In this document: piece by piece, positions 44,201-54,727 of the stretch
Numbering within the stretch: the first letter of the stretch is position 1
How the letters are laid out: every line of letters begins with the position of its first letter
DNA from: Siphonodentalium dalli
Lineage: Eukaryota > Mollusca > Scaphopoda > Gadilida > Siphonodentaliidae
Assembly (NCBI GenBank): GCA_032622095.1
Contig: CP136066.1
Coordinates: forward strand, 60,728,609-60,792,608
Direction: 5' to 3'
Length of the DNA stretch: 64,000 nucleotides
Translations under genes and position numbers: made by a program
The notes under the pieces: model-generated
What the model saw: only the letters and a program-made list of their open reading frames with translations
Databases searched by the model: none
What the model was told of the DNA's origin: nothing

Positions 44201-45003
44201 ATAATACACTGAATAATACACTGAATAATACACTGAATAATACAGATAAAACTGATCAAATTAAGATTGGGTATATTATTTATCTATCAAGGATTCAGAA
44301 AATGGTTTATTACTGCAAAATACTAAATCAAAATGACATTTTGCCTAATTGATGGAGAGTGCTATCATGATAGAGTTCTCCCTCTTGCTAAGCTCCAAAT
44401 GTACCTGAAGTTTCTATTCTGAAATTAGCCCGTTAAACTGTTCTGAAAAGTGGTATGTATTATACCAGAAAAAAATAAAAACTAATTGATAGAAGCACAT
44501 GTGTCTTCCATTTCAGAACACTGCGCATCAGCGTGTATGGTCAAATTTGTCCACAAAGAAACTGCTTGTAGGACGATGCGAAGCAGAGTCCTATATACAA
44601 TCAGTTTCTGTGGTCAAATTCGACTATACACGTTGATGCGAAGTGAAAAATGCCAGGCGGAACCCAAGTTCGAACTTGACCTGTATTTTTGGCTAGTAAA
44701 CCCAAAACCAAATTTCATGTCATTCAGACTTACTAAAGTTAAGGCCTGGAAACGAAAAAGGCAAACAGATGGACGGGCACACGGTACGACACATGGATGG
44801 CAGATAGACAGACCATTAACATTATATAGTTTTTTTTAAACGGGCATATAAAAAGTAATGGAAAGTAGTTTTCATTTGGAAACTATGTTTATAGGCATAC
44901 CTCTGACAGTGGGTTCATATGGGCTGAATTCTAATTTTTTTCCTGAGTCTCCAGTTGCTTTAGTTTGTGCTGCTTTGGTCTTTGAGTCAGGTGTTGAGGA
45001 CAT
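38070..45003 (-). CDS. cinp: CINP, CDK2-interacting protein orthologue (five coding exons)
   Basis: Minus-strand CDS joins 45003-44901, 43520-43367, 41528-41429, 40387-40261 and 38266-38070: 681 bases, 226 residues. All junctions are GT/AG and in frame. Family hallmarks: SARKIKDSAADIHNYILKW (46-64), an acidic/coiled-coil middle, a LFQTWDTSQF segment at the end of exon 4 and SSLWLHEPY (199-207) with LESMLVET near the C-terminus, as in human CINP (212 residues). CINP binds CDK2/CDC7 and ATRIP and is a subunit of the SPATA5-SPATA5L1-C1orf109 AAA-ATPase complex acting in replisome and ribosome maintenance; those roles are from the family. Convergent with the ZNF839-like gene, as in human. Confidence 0.92.
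38738..38813 (-). pseudogene. Decoy partial copy of cinp exon 5
   Basis: Minus strand: GCATTTCAG|TGAGCACTAC matches the start of exon 5 for about 40 exonic bases plus part of the acceptor, then diverges. It stays open to a possible donor CACAG|GTTAGC, giving a 76-base pseudo-exon. 76 is not a multiple of three, so inclusion would shift the frame before exon 5. Confidence 0.7.
38867..38990. mobile_element. MITE family C, left part
   Basis: Starts gtgtctgtcatttacagaat, palindrome to cctcattctgcttaggcc, then about 60 bp of spacer cut off by a family D half element at about 39059. It lies in cinp intron 4. Confidence 0.7.
39059..39169. mobile_element. MITE family D, right half
   Basis: Begins at the hairpin centre (cagtgagagctttccgatga) and runs to GGGCATTACTG. 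No left arm. Confidence 0.8.
39249..39541. mobile_element. MITE family C, double-palindrome copy with worn halves
   Basis: Outer inverted repeats gtctgagtttggtgtgtctg and complement; two shortened palindromes (39276-39358 and 39453-39520) around a spacer. Confidence 0.75.
39542..39794 (-). mobile_element. Family P2 TTAA element, copy in cinp intron 4
   Basis: Left gatgggagctgcac and right cttgaaatt/ctccagtcatgg ends match P2 in reverse; TTAA at 39791-39794 is shared with the adjacent P1 element. It contains two palindromes with gcattctcttatata words. Confidence 0.7.
39795..40185 (-). mobile_element. Family P1 TTAA element, copy 2
   Basis: CCCTTTACCCAACAAACCGG to CTGTTGGGTAAAGGG between TTAA at 39791-39794 and 40186-40189. 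Reverse orientation relative to copy 1; both TATATAAG palindromes intact. It lies about 75 bp past the donor of cinp exon 4. Confidence 0.9.
40261..40387 (-). CDS. cinp: cinp coding exon 4
   Basis: 127 bases, phase 0 in, phase 1 out; CCGACAG|TGTAAAG acceptor and TTTG|GTGAGT donor. Encodes residues 120-161 including a charged helix and VVLFQTWDTSQF. Confidence 0.9.
40440..40870. repeat. Dispersed repeat in cinp intron 3
   Basis: tatacccccacaacgggcgg start, two sub-blocks sharing 'cttttattcctaaatttttc' and 'aaaacttggc...atatttag', ending gggtatccttagtcccattg. It resembles other mollusc-type repeats in the window; non-coding. Confidence 0.55.
40872..41158. mobile_element. MITE with about 70-bp terminal inverted repeats
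   Basis: Left end CAACAGGTCAGGGAAATCCC and right end GGATTTCCCTGACCTGTT pair over about 70 bp, continuing to CCTTGATCAAGG on both arms. The interior is non-coding. Confidence 0.75.
41429..41528 (-). CDS. cinp: cinp coding exon 3
   Basis: 100 bases; acceptor TATACAG|ATTC, donor ATG|GTGAGT. Encodes residues 87-119, the acidic TVNPLPQSLEPLCDKLQS region corresponding to the coiled segment in human CINP. Confidence 0.88.
41733..42051 (-). mobile_element. Family P1 TTAA element, shortened copy 3
   Basis: CCCTTTACCC to GGGTAAAGGG between TTAA at 41729-41732 and 42052-42055. About 70 bp is missing next to the left end compared with copies 2 and 4; both palindromes are kept. Confidence 0.9.
42056..42900. 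mobile_element. 845-bp TTAA element with repeated ACGAGTTATCTCGTA words
   Basis: Ends CATGTTGAGTGCC and GCACTCAACGTG, bounded by TTAA at 42052-42055 and 42901-42904. The interior repeats a palindromic word, acgagttatctcgta, at least five times in both orientations together with gtcggcact. No transposase frame. piggyBac- or Kolobok-type by target site only. Confidence 0.8.
43213..43300. repeat. 27-bp tandem repeat, about three units
   Basis: taccatctacagacaacaca plus tatgaga repeated three times, the third with one change, followed by a partial unit. It lies in cinp intron 2, about 65 bp past the exon 2 donor. Confidence 0.9.
43367..43520 (-). CDS. cinp: cinp coding exon 2
   Basis: 154 bases; acceptor ATTCCAG|TGAGC and donor CAAGT|GTGAGT (phase 2, required by exon 3). 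Encodes residues 35-86 with the conserved SARKIKDSAAD and the following LKWKKLN helix. Confidence 0.9.
43546..44001. mobile_element. MITE family K, copy 2
   Basis: AAAGGTACACAATCCGATCA to TGATCGGATTGAGTACCTTT, 456 bp, in cinp intron 1 about 25 bp from exon 2. The open frame over it is not a gene. Confidence 0.88.
44901..45003 (-). CDS. cinp: cinp coding exon 1
   Basis: ATG at 45003, 34 codons plus one base, donor AGAG|GTATGC. The N-terminus (MSSTPDSKTKAAQTK) is Ser/Thr/Lys-rich, as in vertebrate CINP, and poorly conserved. Splicing into exon 2 restores the frame at SSPKQGN. Confidence 0.85.
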
Positions 45004-45119
45004 CTCAGTTGAAATTATTCATAGACTTGTACTGTTTGAGTCATGTAGATCCTACAAAGAAAGCATCAAATGTTGCTATATGTACTGAGGAGTATGTATG
45101 CAGTAGTCAATCTAGATGA

Positions 45120-45639
45120 AACAAAAAGGTTGCACCTCCTGTGACCTCCAGTGATGGCATACCCCCATGGAGGCAATTGAAACATGGGCAGGACGGAAAC
45201 CAAATTTATAAATATGTATGAGCAGATGGACAAAAATATATTTCAACATTTTCAGAATAACAAAGAGGGATAACTCTTGAACAGAGAATGCAAACAACAT
45301 AACTGAACCCTCTTTTGATACTAAACCTCCATACCAAATTTCAACAGAATCTAAAAACACATGGTTGAGATATCTCAGCGGACAACAGGATATCAAACAT
45401 TTTCACATAAACAAAGAGGGATAACTCTTGAACAGAAAATGTGAACAATGTCAATGAACCCTCTTTAGAAAGCCCTCCTGATGACAAACGGGCATACCAA
45501 ATTTCATCAAGATCCAAAAGACCCCATGGTTAAGATATATGAGCGGACGGATGGTTTCCAACATTTTCAGATAAACGAAGAGGATAACTCTTGAATGGAA
45601 AATATGAACAATGTCAATAAACACATTTTTGAAAGCCCT
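45120..45639. repeat. Dispersed repeat interrupted by the 45648-48294 element
   Basis: Three sub-blocks share gagggataactcttgaacag and cataccaaatttca; the sequence resumes after the insertion at 48295 and ends in the gagggggtataa tail near 48415. Non-coding. Confidence 0.75.
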
Positions 45640-46432
45640 CCTGATGGCACTGTGGAGGATATGCTCCTCAAAATCTCATTCTGCCCGAGCAAAATTCCGA
45701 TTCCGAGCGGTATAACTTCCGATTCCGCGAACGTTTTGCTCGATTTTCCACGACCATGTTTACTAATTGGTGTATATCGAGGGAGCAACTCATGGGATGA
45801 CACATTCAAATGTTAGGATTTGTTTCTAAGGTATTCTACTCTTCACTTACTTATTCTTTAGTCCCAGATATATCACGCTGAACTAAATTACAAGGGTTGC
45901 TCACTAAAATCCACACACACAGAAGAAAAGTATGGTGTACAAATGTGAATTTCGAAGGGAAAAAGATCATGTTTTGTAGAACAAATTGCTTACGTGTATC
46001 CGCAAACAACCCATCATTACTTAAAAAATCAAGTTAAAGAAAATACGCGATTTTAGCATGACATGTTGCCTTAAAAGTAACCCTACCATACATTCAGATT
46101 CTGTTTTCGGAGTGTTCCGATTCACGACACGCACATTTTCAGCGTTCCGATTCCTGACATGGATAAATGTTTACCGTAATCCAGTTAATTGCTTCATTTT
46201 GCCGGCTCCACGGCAGTTCTACATGACTGTAAATTGTCCTACAATGATTACCTAAGTAGAAAGAATTAGTAACTTATACTACAACAGATCTACAACGTCA
46301 CTGGTGTTGATTTTGATGCGATGTTTTTTTTAAATTTTCCTATGATATCTTGAGGTACTTTATTAAAAAGACCAAACATACATGTACATGTATGTGGGAA
46401 GTAAAATGGGCATTTATAAATAATTGAGCGTG

Positions 46433-46896
46433 AAGGTACTCAATCCGATTCGATGATCCCCATATCATCAGATTCCAACAACAACAACAACAACGTTTTT
46501 TAAATGCTGCTCCAGTTATCAGAATCGATTAATTGCCCAAAAATAAACCAGTCAACTACATGTATAGTACAAAATATCCCAAAACCTCTTATTTATCAAC
46601 ATTTTGTTCAATGAAATTTTGCCGGTTTGTCAATTATATGACACAAAAAGCCACTTTATTTTAGAGCTATCCATCTTGATCTACAAGTTGGACCAAGACC
46701 GTCTTCTCATCGACCTTTTACTGGGCCCTAAACATTATCGGTGGTAAAAAATAATAGATTTCAAAAATCAATATTTGATCACTCTGAACTTTGATGGGTG
46801 GGTTCCTCGACTCAAAATCAAATATTTTTGACCACCGAATTATTAAGCCTAGGAAATAGTAATTGTACGAGTGTTAATTCCGACTATGCGCCTTTA
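46433..46896. mobile_element. MITE family K, copy 3 (diverged)
   Basis: AAGGTACTCAATCCGATTCG start; interior words shared with other K copies (ttatcaacattttgttcaat, gatgggtgggttcctcgact); worn right end. Confidence 0.75.
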
Positions 46897-47480
46897 AGCA
46901 CAATAAGGAATCTATAATTGCGCTTAAGCGCAATAGGGGGAGATCTAATTGCGCTTAAGTGCAATAAGGAAATATCTAATTGCGCTTAAGCGAAATAAGG
47001 CATATCTTATTGATCTTATAATCACAAAAAGGAATCTCCAATAAAAGCGCAATAAGGAATAGTATTATTGCGCTTAAGTGCAATAACAGCTAATTGGGCT
47101 TAAGTGGAAGTCAAAATCTTCCTTAATACGGTTAAGGACAATTAGCCACATTACATGAACACTAATTCAAATGGTGTAGTCCATAGTGCAATGGGTGGAG
47201 TTTATTTGTGACCTGGTTACTGTCCACACGTATGCCAATTCGGATTCTACTATTTGCACAGAGGGGTGATCTCATGATGGAGATATTAATTGCGCTTAAG
47301 CGCAATAAGAATGAGAAGCCAGATATGTAATTGCGCTTAGGTGAAATAAGAAATGTCTTATTTCGTTTAAGCGCAATAAGGAGTCCCCAATTGCACTTAT
47401 GCGCAATAAGGACAATTATAATATAATATAATATATAATATAAGGAATTTTCTTATTGCACTTAAGTGCAATTCCGTCTA
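46897..47480. repeat. Cluster of ATTGCGCTTAAGCGCAAT palindromes
   Basis: At least ten perfect or near-perfect copies of an 18-bp palindrome (or half of it) at irregular spacing of about 30-50 bp, each usually followed by aagga or a variant. A 150-bp non-repeated stretch (about 47110-47280) interrupts. Similar but weaker words reappear at 48630-48930. Confidence 0.85.
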
Positions 47481-48555
47481 CAGTTAATTCGACAAAACAA
47501 TCGCCTGACAGCAATAATTGTAAATTGAAATCACGAAACCGCATATAATAAAAAGGAAACCTACTGCTTTTGACTGGATATTATATCATTCGTTGGTAGG
47601 TGTACACGCAAATATCGATTTACCAATCGGTATTTGCTTGTACCCGTTCATGATAATTCTCGTTTTCAGTCAAAAACCATAGTCTCTCGTATCATCGTTG
47701 ATTATTTGCACTGCTAATCGATATATCGATCGCTCAGCACAATTTCAAAGTAAAATGTGCTACTTAATTCCGGCGCGAAACTGACATAGGAAAGTTTTCA
47801 ACGATGAATACTATATTTATATCCGGAAAATGAAGACATTGATAACATTTGATAACATTATCCGAAAATGTACTGCATAAAGAGTCTGAATGCATGCCCC
47901 TTTAATACTTTCATCATCATTTTGAACACAAAAGCTAAGGGCCGTCCCATGGCGCCATTTATCGCTCGAAAACTGGACGTTTCTAATCAAAATCTAAAGA
48001 GCATTGCTCGGGCGACAATTGAACTTACTTGGGCGACAACGGAACATACAGGGCGGGAATCGGAGCGAAAACATAAATAACCAATTACAGCATTTTGATG
48101 GCTTGATAGGCAACAAAATTTGTAACTAGAGGTAAATATTAACATAATATGCTATTAAACTTGCATTATATCTGTTTTTACATTTTTCGGCCAGTAAATT
48201 TGAAATTTGCTCGGTCGACAAGCGGAAAAACTCACAACAGAATAAGAATTTGCTCGAGCGGAATGAGATTTCGTGGAGCGGATCCTCCACAGTGCCTGAT
48301 GGCAAATCTGCATACCAAATTTCATTGAGATCCGATAACCCATGGTTGAGATATATGAGCGGATGGACGGATGCAATCCAGTATACCACCCATCTTTTTG
48401 GAGGGGGTATAATAAAATCAGGAACTACCATAGAAGGCGATATGGAAGACATCTTCTCCCTAAATTGTGCAACTTCTCCCTATTCTTGTCCTAGGGAGAT
48501 GCGACTTCTCACTCATATACCGGTATGCATATGTCCTAACAGCATATAATTATTT

Positions 48556-48622
48556 GACCCTTTCATGACTGAAGCTTCCTGAATTTTTTTTAAACCCCGA
48601 GCCAATGCATTCTCTTATATAT
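48556..48622 (+). mobile_element. Family P2 left-end fragment
   Basis: accctttcatgactgaagct through ccaatgcattctcttatata, then unrelated sequence. Confidence 0.6.
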
Positions 48623-48929
48623 GCAATTAAAAATTAATTGTGCTTAACCACAATTCAATTGCACTTCAGCGCAAATATTGATATGTAATGGGTAACCCCC
48701 CTCCCCAAGTAATATTAAAATAACCCAACTGGTTTAATAGGAATAACACATCACTAGTCTGAGTGGTCTCACAATCCGAATGGCTCCACAATGGAGTCCA
48801 TGCACAGACTTTAATAGGGGTTCTAGTCATCTGGCAGGTGTGAGAGATAGGAATAATAATTACGCTTCATCTCTTACATTGAATTGCACTTGAGTTGTGA
48901 TTCATTGCAATTGTATTGTGCTCTAGCAC

Positions 48930-49970
48930 AAATTATTAATAAATGTGAATTTGGCCTCCCATAGATTTCCTTAAAAGAGTCATAAAAATTGATAGTTGGC
49001 AGGTACCGGGTACATGTAGGCTAACAAATTATTTTTCTAATAATTTTTTTTATTTTGACATGTCTTATATTTTTATCTGCAAGATTGAACTATATAAAGA
49101 TTAAACTTGGCTGGCTTTGTATTAGTCCACCAAAGTAGACTTATCTGCAAATACCTTATTTTATGTTTGGACATTTACAACTGTTCATAATTAAGGTGAC
49201 TCGACGACTCATAAATGTCCAGATATTAAAATACATTTTTCTTGGTAAATAAATACTGGAATAAAGTTAATAAGATGTATACTCTCAGAATTGGAGTATA
49301 CTGTTAATTGTATCACGGTTTGAGAAAACTTTTTTGTTTTTTTTTTGGGCCAAAGTTACCCCTGCGGGCCAAAGTACTAGTAACCCCGCTTTACAGTACC
49401 CGAAGTTATATCCGATTAGTCTACTTTGGTGTAGATTAAGCTTTTCTAAACAAAAATTTATATGAAATATCAAGATATATGTGCATAATTTGTCTGAAAT
49501 ATGTCAGAGCTAAATTTTACTGTATGGAACATGACAAATATCGTTTCGTTTCATAAATGTTTTAAATCCTAATTTTTAAACTGTCAAAGGTAAGGCAGGT
49601 ACACGTTAACCCTATTTAAATGTCATGGCAATGATGTCTTCCCATTAAATATAACTTTTAAATGTGAAATACAACTATAGTTGTCTTACCATCGGATCGC
49701 AAAGCCAAACAATATTCAGTAGATGACGTGAAGCGATGGTTTCTCTTGTCACCATTTTTCGAGGTAGAACGTTGTCGTTTAATTGATTCCGCAAATAGTT
49801 CGCATTAATTAACGTATAAGCTTACCTAATCACCTAGTATACTACGTGTATCATGTCGGTGTCAATATTTTATCCTCTGCACCCAAAATAATAGTAAAAG
49901 TTTGCCTGAAAATATCAGTTATGAATCCAAAGGAACCATGATTCAATTTAACGGATTCGGAAACGGATCA
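48930..49970. other. AT-rich intergenic DNA
   Basis: No gene or clear repeat structure. The 'agtctactttggtg' word occurs in both orientations near 49130 and 49420, suggesting a weak inverted repeat. Confidence 0.45.
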
Positions 49971-49974
49971 TTTT

Positions 49975-52900
49975 AGCTCAAATTCAAGTTGGTTGGCGTC
50001 ATCCGTCTGTACGTAAGTCTAGCCGTGCGTCAACAATTTTTTTCAAATTTTTTAAAAAAAACATGGATGCCAGCAGCCATCTTGGATTTCAAATTGGAAT
50101 CCATCGTCACATAATTTAGCCCAAATTTATTGGGAGTATTGTTTTGAAAATTCAGACATTTTTAAAATCAACTCTAGATGAGGGTGACGACCCCCCTTTT
50201 CGTACGCCGGATGCGGGGTCTGTTATGGCGTATTCCGGATGCCAGACCACCGTACGCCGGATGCCGTCGGCCACATATATCGGATGCCGGATGCTTCCAT
50301 TGATAATTTTCTTGACGTTAAACAGCAAAAACACAACGAAATTACGTCCGCTAATTTATATTTCTTTGCTCGGACACTTTATTTTCCACAATTTAGCTAA
50401 TTTTACGTCTCGTTATCACATCTGACATATCTAAATATAATTGATGTCTGCTTGGCAATAATTTTGAATATGTAATTAATTTTTATTAAATTTTGAAAAA
50501 TGTAGTTAGAAGCCTGCATGCTACTTCAATTTAATAACACCATTAACAAGACAGTCAATGACTGTGGAGACGTTCACCAAACTGTAAAGACTAGGAAGAC
50601 TGGGACTCGGAAGACCATAAGAGTTAGTACTTGTCATATTCACTTAAATTAAAAACAAGTAGCCATAAAGAGGGACATAGCCTAGAGGGTCTCCGTTGAG
50701 CAGTGGGTGTCCACCTTGAAATATGGTCCAGATCCCCCAACCCCACATAGTCCATAGTCTGCTCCCTCTCAACTGAAGCAAACACACTCCCAAGTTCGTA
50801 AAATTCCTTTGCACATGTTGGAATAATACAACTGACACTTCAAGCTTTCCTAACTGTGACAAAGTTACAACCTGACATGCTCCCCTGTTTTAATGGTGGA
50901 CCCCATTCAAACGAATTTTTATTCCAACTCTCCATAGGCCATTTACACCAAATGCCATTTCTTGATTGGTCGAACCCATTTTAACAAATATGTAACCCAG
51001 TCCCAAGTAACACAATGATCCTCCATACTGGTTACTACATATAGGCTAAATATGACTGATGGCTCTTGAGGAGCGCCATTTTAAGAATTACTTTGGGGGG
51101 AAGAGTTATGTCAATGGTCGCACCCCTATTTGACCTGGTGAACCCATTTCAACAAATCTGAACCCAGTCACCCAATGACTCTCTATACCAAATGTATACC
51201 AAATATGCCAAACGGTTCTTGAGAAGATGTTTTAAAAATGAAAGTGTCAATGACACTGTAACTCAACTTGGAAAGGGAATAATTTCATGTGTTAAAGTCA
51301 ATTGAGTTATTAGAAATGTGGAAAGTTGAAAGGCCTAGTTATGCAAAGAGTAAAATCTAAGATGGCTGCTGGCAGCCATGTTTTTTTGCCGAATGACCCC
51401 AAAAATGATTAATTCCCATCTACATGTCATTGTTAACATCCGTAACAAATTTCATGAAGATCTGACCAAAGATACGACCGGTAGCGCGTGTCAAAGGATT
51501 TAGTCATGCAAAGAGTAAAATCCAAGATGGCTGCTGGCGGCCATGTTTTTTTGCCGAATGATCCCATAATGACTCGTTCCCATCTACATGTTAATGTCAA
51601 CATTCATGACAAATTTCATAAAGGTCAGACCAAAGGTATGACCTGTAGCCCGGGGGAAGGAAATTGTTGACGGACACATGGACACAAGGACGACGGACGC
51701 CAATCCATGGCAATAGCTCAAACTTACAAAGTAAGTTGAGCTAATAACTGATGAGGGAAAGAATTATGTCACTGGCTCTGACCAATTCTGAATCCTAGTC
51801 ACCCATACCAAATATAAGCTGAATAGGTCTTATGGTTCTTGATAGGAAGACATTTTAAGAATTACAATGGATGGCCAAGTTACGTCCCTGGCTCCGCCCT
51901 TATTTGACCAGGTGACCTCATTTTAACACATCTGTATCCCCGTCACCCAAAAACCTTCCATACCAATTATAAGGTAAATAGTCCCGATGATTCTTGAGAT
52001 GTTTTAAGAATTACTATGGATGGAAAGAGTTAGGTCCCTAGATTCTTGAGAAGATGTTTTAAGAATTGCTATGGATGGAAAGAGTTAGGTTCCTAGCTAT
52101 GCCACTTTTTTGACCATGTGACCCCCATTTGAACAGAACTGAATCCCAGCCACCTAGGGACCATCCACACAAAATATGTCTCAATTCTTCATCTCAGGTA
52201 AGCTAAGAAAATGCCTCCATCTTTCTCATCCAGTTTCCGATATGTAATCGCCTGAGAAAACAGGTATTTAGTTTTACTGGCCTAACTGTCAGATTCACCA
52301 TTCACACTTGGCCTTGGGAGTGGAGTTGTTATCATAAGCAGGGTAATTTATATACAAACTCTCTTACAGGCAGAGAAATTTAGGCTATTAATCAATGCTG
52401 TCATTCCAAACAGATTTTGTTAACACTGCCATTTCATTTATTACTTTATAATCAATGTGACTTCTATATGGTTTAAGCATGTTCTCGATTTTAGACTGAT
52501 TTAAACCAAATTTTGTTGTCACCCTGGTGGATGTTATAATGGTGTTATTTTTTTTTAAATTGAGCCTGATTGAGCAAGAAATTAATCTCAATTAAAGTAA
52601 AAAAAATAATATTTTTTTTGTTGAGAGTTGTGTTCCTGGCCCGGCCCACATTTGACCCAGTGACCTCATTTGAACAAATCTGAACCCCAGTCACCCAAGG
52701 ATCATTCAAACCAAATATGAACCCATTTGGCCAGATGGTATTTGAGAAGATGCTTAAAAGAATTACTATGGAGGGAAAGAGTTATGGCCCTGGCTTCGCA
52801 ACTATTTGACCCAGTGACCTCATTTGAACAAATCTGAATGTGAGTCACATAAGGAACATCCACACCAAATATGAACTCATTCGGTCCATTGGTTCCAGAG

Positions 52901-53060
52901 GAGAAGATGTTCAAAGAATTGTTGACGGACGGACGGACGGTGGACGGATGGACGTACTGGCCAAAGTATACTTGTGGGGTGACTGCACATACCCATGAAT
53001 ACTTGTGGGGTGCGATCTTTTGTTTGAGTAAATTGTGGGGTGCAACCCACAACTGACGAT
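49975..53060. repeat. Complex of mollusc-type dispersed repeats
   Basis: Repeated blocks: TTTAGCTCAA end (49975) and TTGAGCTAA end (51738) around 'agatggctgctggcagcc' modules (50070, 51360, 51530); then 'tttgaacaaatctgaaccc' and 'gttatggccctggct' modules at 50990-52180 and 52620-52930, with gacggacgg tails. A GGATGCC-rich patch at 50195-50300 recurs inverted at 54895-54985. Block 50510-50640 is the inverse of 22370-22520. No coding potential. Confidence 0.6.
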
Positions 53061-53283
53061 TTTTTAAAGAGCGTATTTTTAAAGAGCGGGACCATGAGTG
53101 CCCGTGCCTCACAAATGCTTCAATAATTAATCACTGATCAAATTGCATGATATTGCGAGTGTGACATGATGAGGTGTTTGTAAACATGAATTATTATAAT
53201 CTTAACTCCTAGAGTTATGTGAAATCATAACATTGTTAGATTTATTATACTATACTGCACATGTATAATGCTATACGTTTGTT

Positions 53284-53333
53284 AAAGGTACTCAACCCGA
53301 ATCAACGCTCGCAAATTACTATTTCCTTGGCTT

Positions 53334-53388
<55 letters not shown>

Positions 53389-53763
53389 AAAACATTTGAT
53401 TCGAGTCGAGGAACCCATCCATCACAGCTCAGAGTGATCAAATATCGATGTTTGAAATCTATTATTTTAGGTGGCCCAATAGACAGTCAAAGAGAAGAAT
53501 TTCATTGACCAAATTGCGGGTTTAAGATGGATAACTCTAAAATCAAGTGGCTTTTTGTGTTAGATATTTGACAAACCGGCAAAATTTCGTTGAACTAAAT
53601 GTTGATAAATAACAGGTTTTGTGGAATTTTATACTATAGATGATTGTGCTTTTCGTTATATTTGGGCAATTATTAGATTCTAATAACTGAAGCGGCATTT
53701 CAAAATATGTTGTCGTTCTTGTTGGAATGTGATGATATGGAGACCCTCTGATTGAGTACCTTT
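53284..53763. mobile_element. MITE family K, copy 4, with expanded G tract
   Basis: AAAGGTACTCAACCCGAATC to GATTGAGTACCTTT; reverse orientation relative to copies 1-3. The short G run present in other copies (cttcgggggt) is 53 nt long here. Confidence 0.85.
53335..53387 (+). repeat. 53-nt uninterrupted G tract
   Basis: Directly countable run of G between ggcttc and taaaac inside MITE K copy 4. Confidence 0.85.
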
Positions 53764-53776
53764 AATTTGAAATATT

Positions 53777-54260
53777 AAAGGTACTCAACCCGATAAAACT
53801 CCTCTCAATTACTATTTCAATGGCTTCGGGGGTCAAAAATATTTGATTCGAGTCGAGGAAGTCACCCATCAAAGCTCAGATTTGTTAGATATCGATTTTA
53901 GAAATCTATTATTTTTCATTATCGGGAATTCTTTCTGGCCCAGAAGATAGTCAAAAATTCGTTATTATTACCCACTTGATTATAGAGTTATCCATCCTTG
54001 TCTGTTTGAATAGAATTTTGGCGTAATATCTCGAGCAGGTTACCAAATTGACGGCAGTTATAAGTACTCATCTCGAGAACATAAGAATTTTCAAAAATCA
54101 ATATCTAATAACTCTGAGCTTTGTTTGATGGGTTCCTCGACTCGAATCAAATATTTTTTACCCCCAAAGCCAAAGAAATAGTAATATAGGACCCTCTGAT
54201 CGGATTGTTGTTGTTGGAATCTGTTGAGATGGGGACCCTCTTTACGGGTTGAGTACCTTT
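53777..54260. mobile_element. MITE family K, copy 5
   Basis: AAAGGTACTCAACCCG to CGGGTTGAGTACCTTT, 484 bp, flanked by AAATATT on both sides, a likely target duplication. Only 13 bp separates it from copy 4. Confidence 0.85.
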
Positions 54261-54453
54261 AAATATTAAAAAGATGTTAGTTTTCTATTTGCGTGTCCCT
54301 GGTGTTCAATACTACCGTGTACGACCATGAACGGTCACCCAAGATTAGCTAGGTGGTTTCCGCACATGCCACTACAACTTCGCCTCATTCAGTATATTAT
54401 ACCACTCCTGTCATTTGGAACATGGTTTATGCCTTTCACCCCCACCCAATACG

Positions 54454-54727
54454 CCCTATCATGTCATTAATTCGCGGCCTTATTAGATCCACCATGCAGG
54501 TCCGGTTCCGTGGTATCAGAAATTCTTCCATGCAGCCCGGTTGTTTTATTGCTACAGATCAAAGTTCTGGAGTAGCATTTCCATATATGGAGCTTTTGAA
54601 TATTCATGACTTCCATTTATGTCATATATGGAAATGCTACTGCAAAACTTTGAACTGTAGCACTAAAACCACGGAACCGGACCTGGCGGATCCAATATGG
54701 CCGCGAGTAAGTTAGACAGGGCGTATA
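54454..54727. mobile_element. Hairpin MITE (about 270 bp)
   Basis: ATACGCCCT end pairs with AGGGCGTAT; arms share tcgcggcc, aggtccggttccgtggt, agcatttccatatatg. The folded arms meet near 54600. A 120-codon open frame here simply reads through the hairpin. Confidence 0.85.

Larger units (their letters stand above)
45648..48294. mobile_element. 2.65-kb element with about 48-bp inverted repeats and 8-9 bp target duplication
   Basis: Left end CACTGTGGAGGATATGCTCC and the complement of CGGATCCTCCACAGTG at the right pair for about 48 bp. Flanking CCTGATGG occurs at 45640 and 48295. An uninterrupted paralogous site, cctcctgatgacaaacgggc, lies at about 45477. The features fit a Mutator-like element without transposase. 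It carries a family K MITE and the GCGCTTAAGCGC cluster inside. Confidence 0.8.

Noticed and set aside
47868-48080. 70-codon frame inside the 2.65-kb element as a transposase remnant
   Set aside because: No MULE or other transposase motif can be seen; too short.
49130-49440. Inverted repeat around agtctactttggtg
   Set aside because: Only about 14 bases pair, with no further extension; it could be chance.
54353-54715. 120-codon open frame
   Set aside because: It reads straight through a hairpin MITE; no splice sites, homology or protein-like composition.
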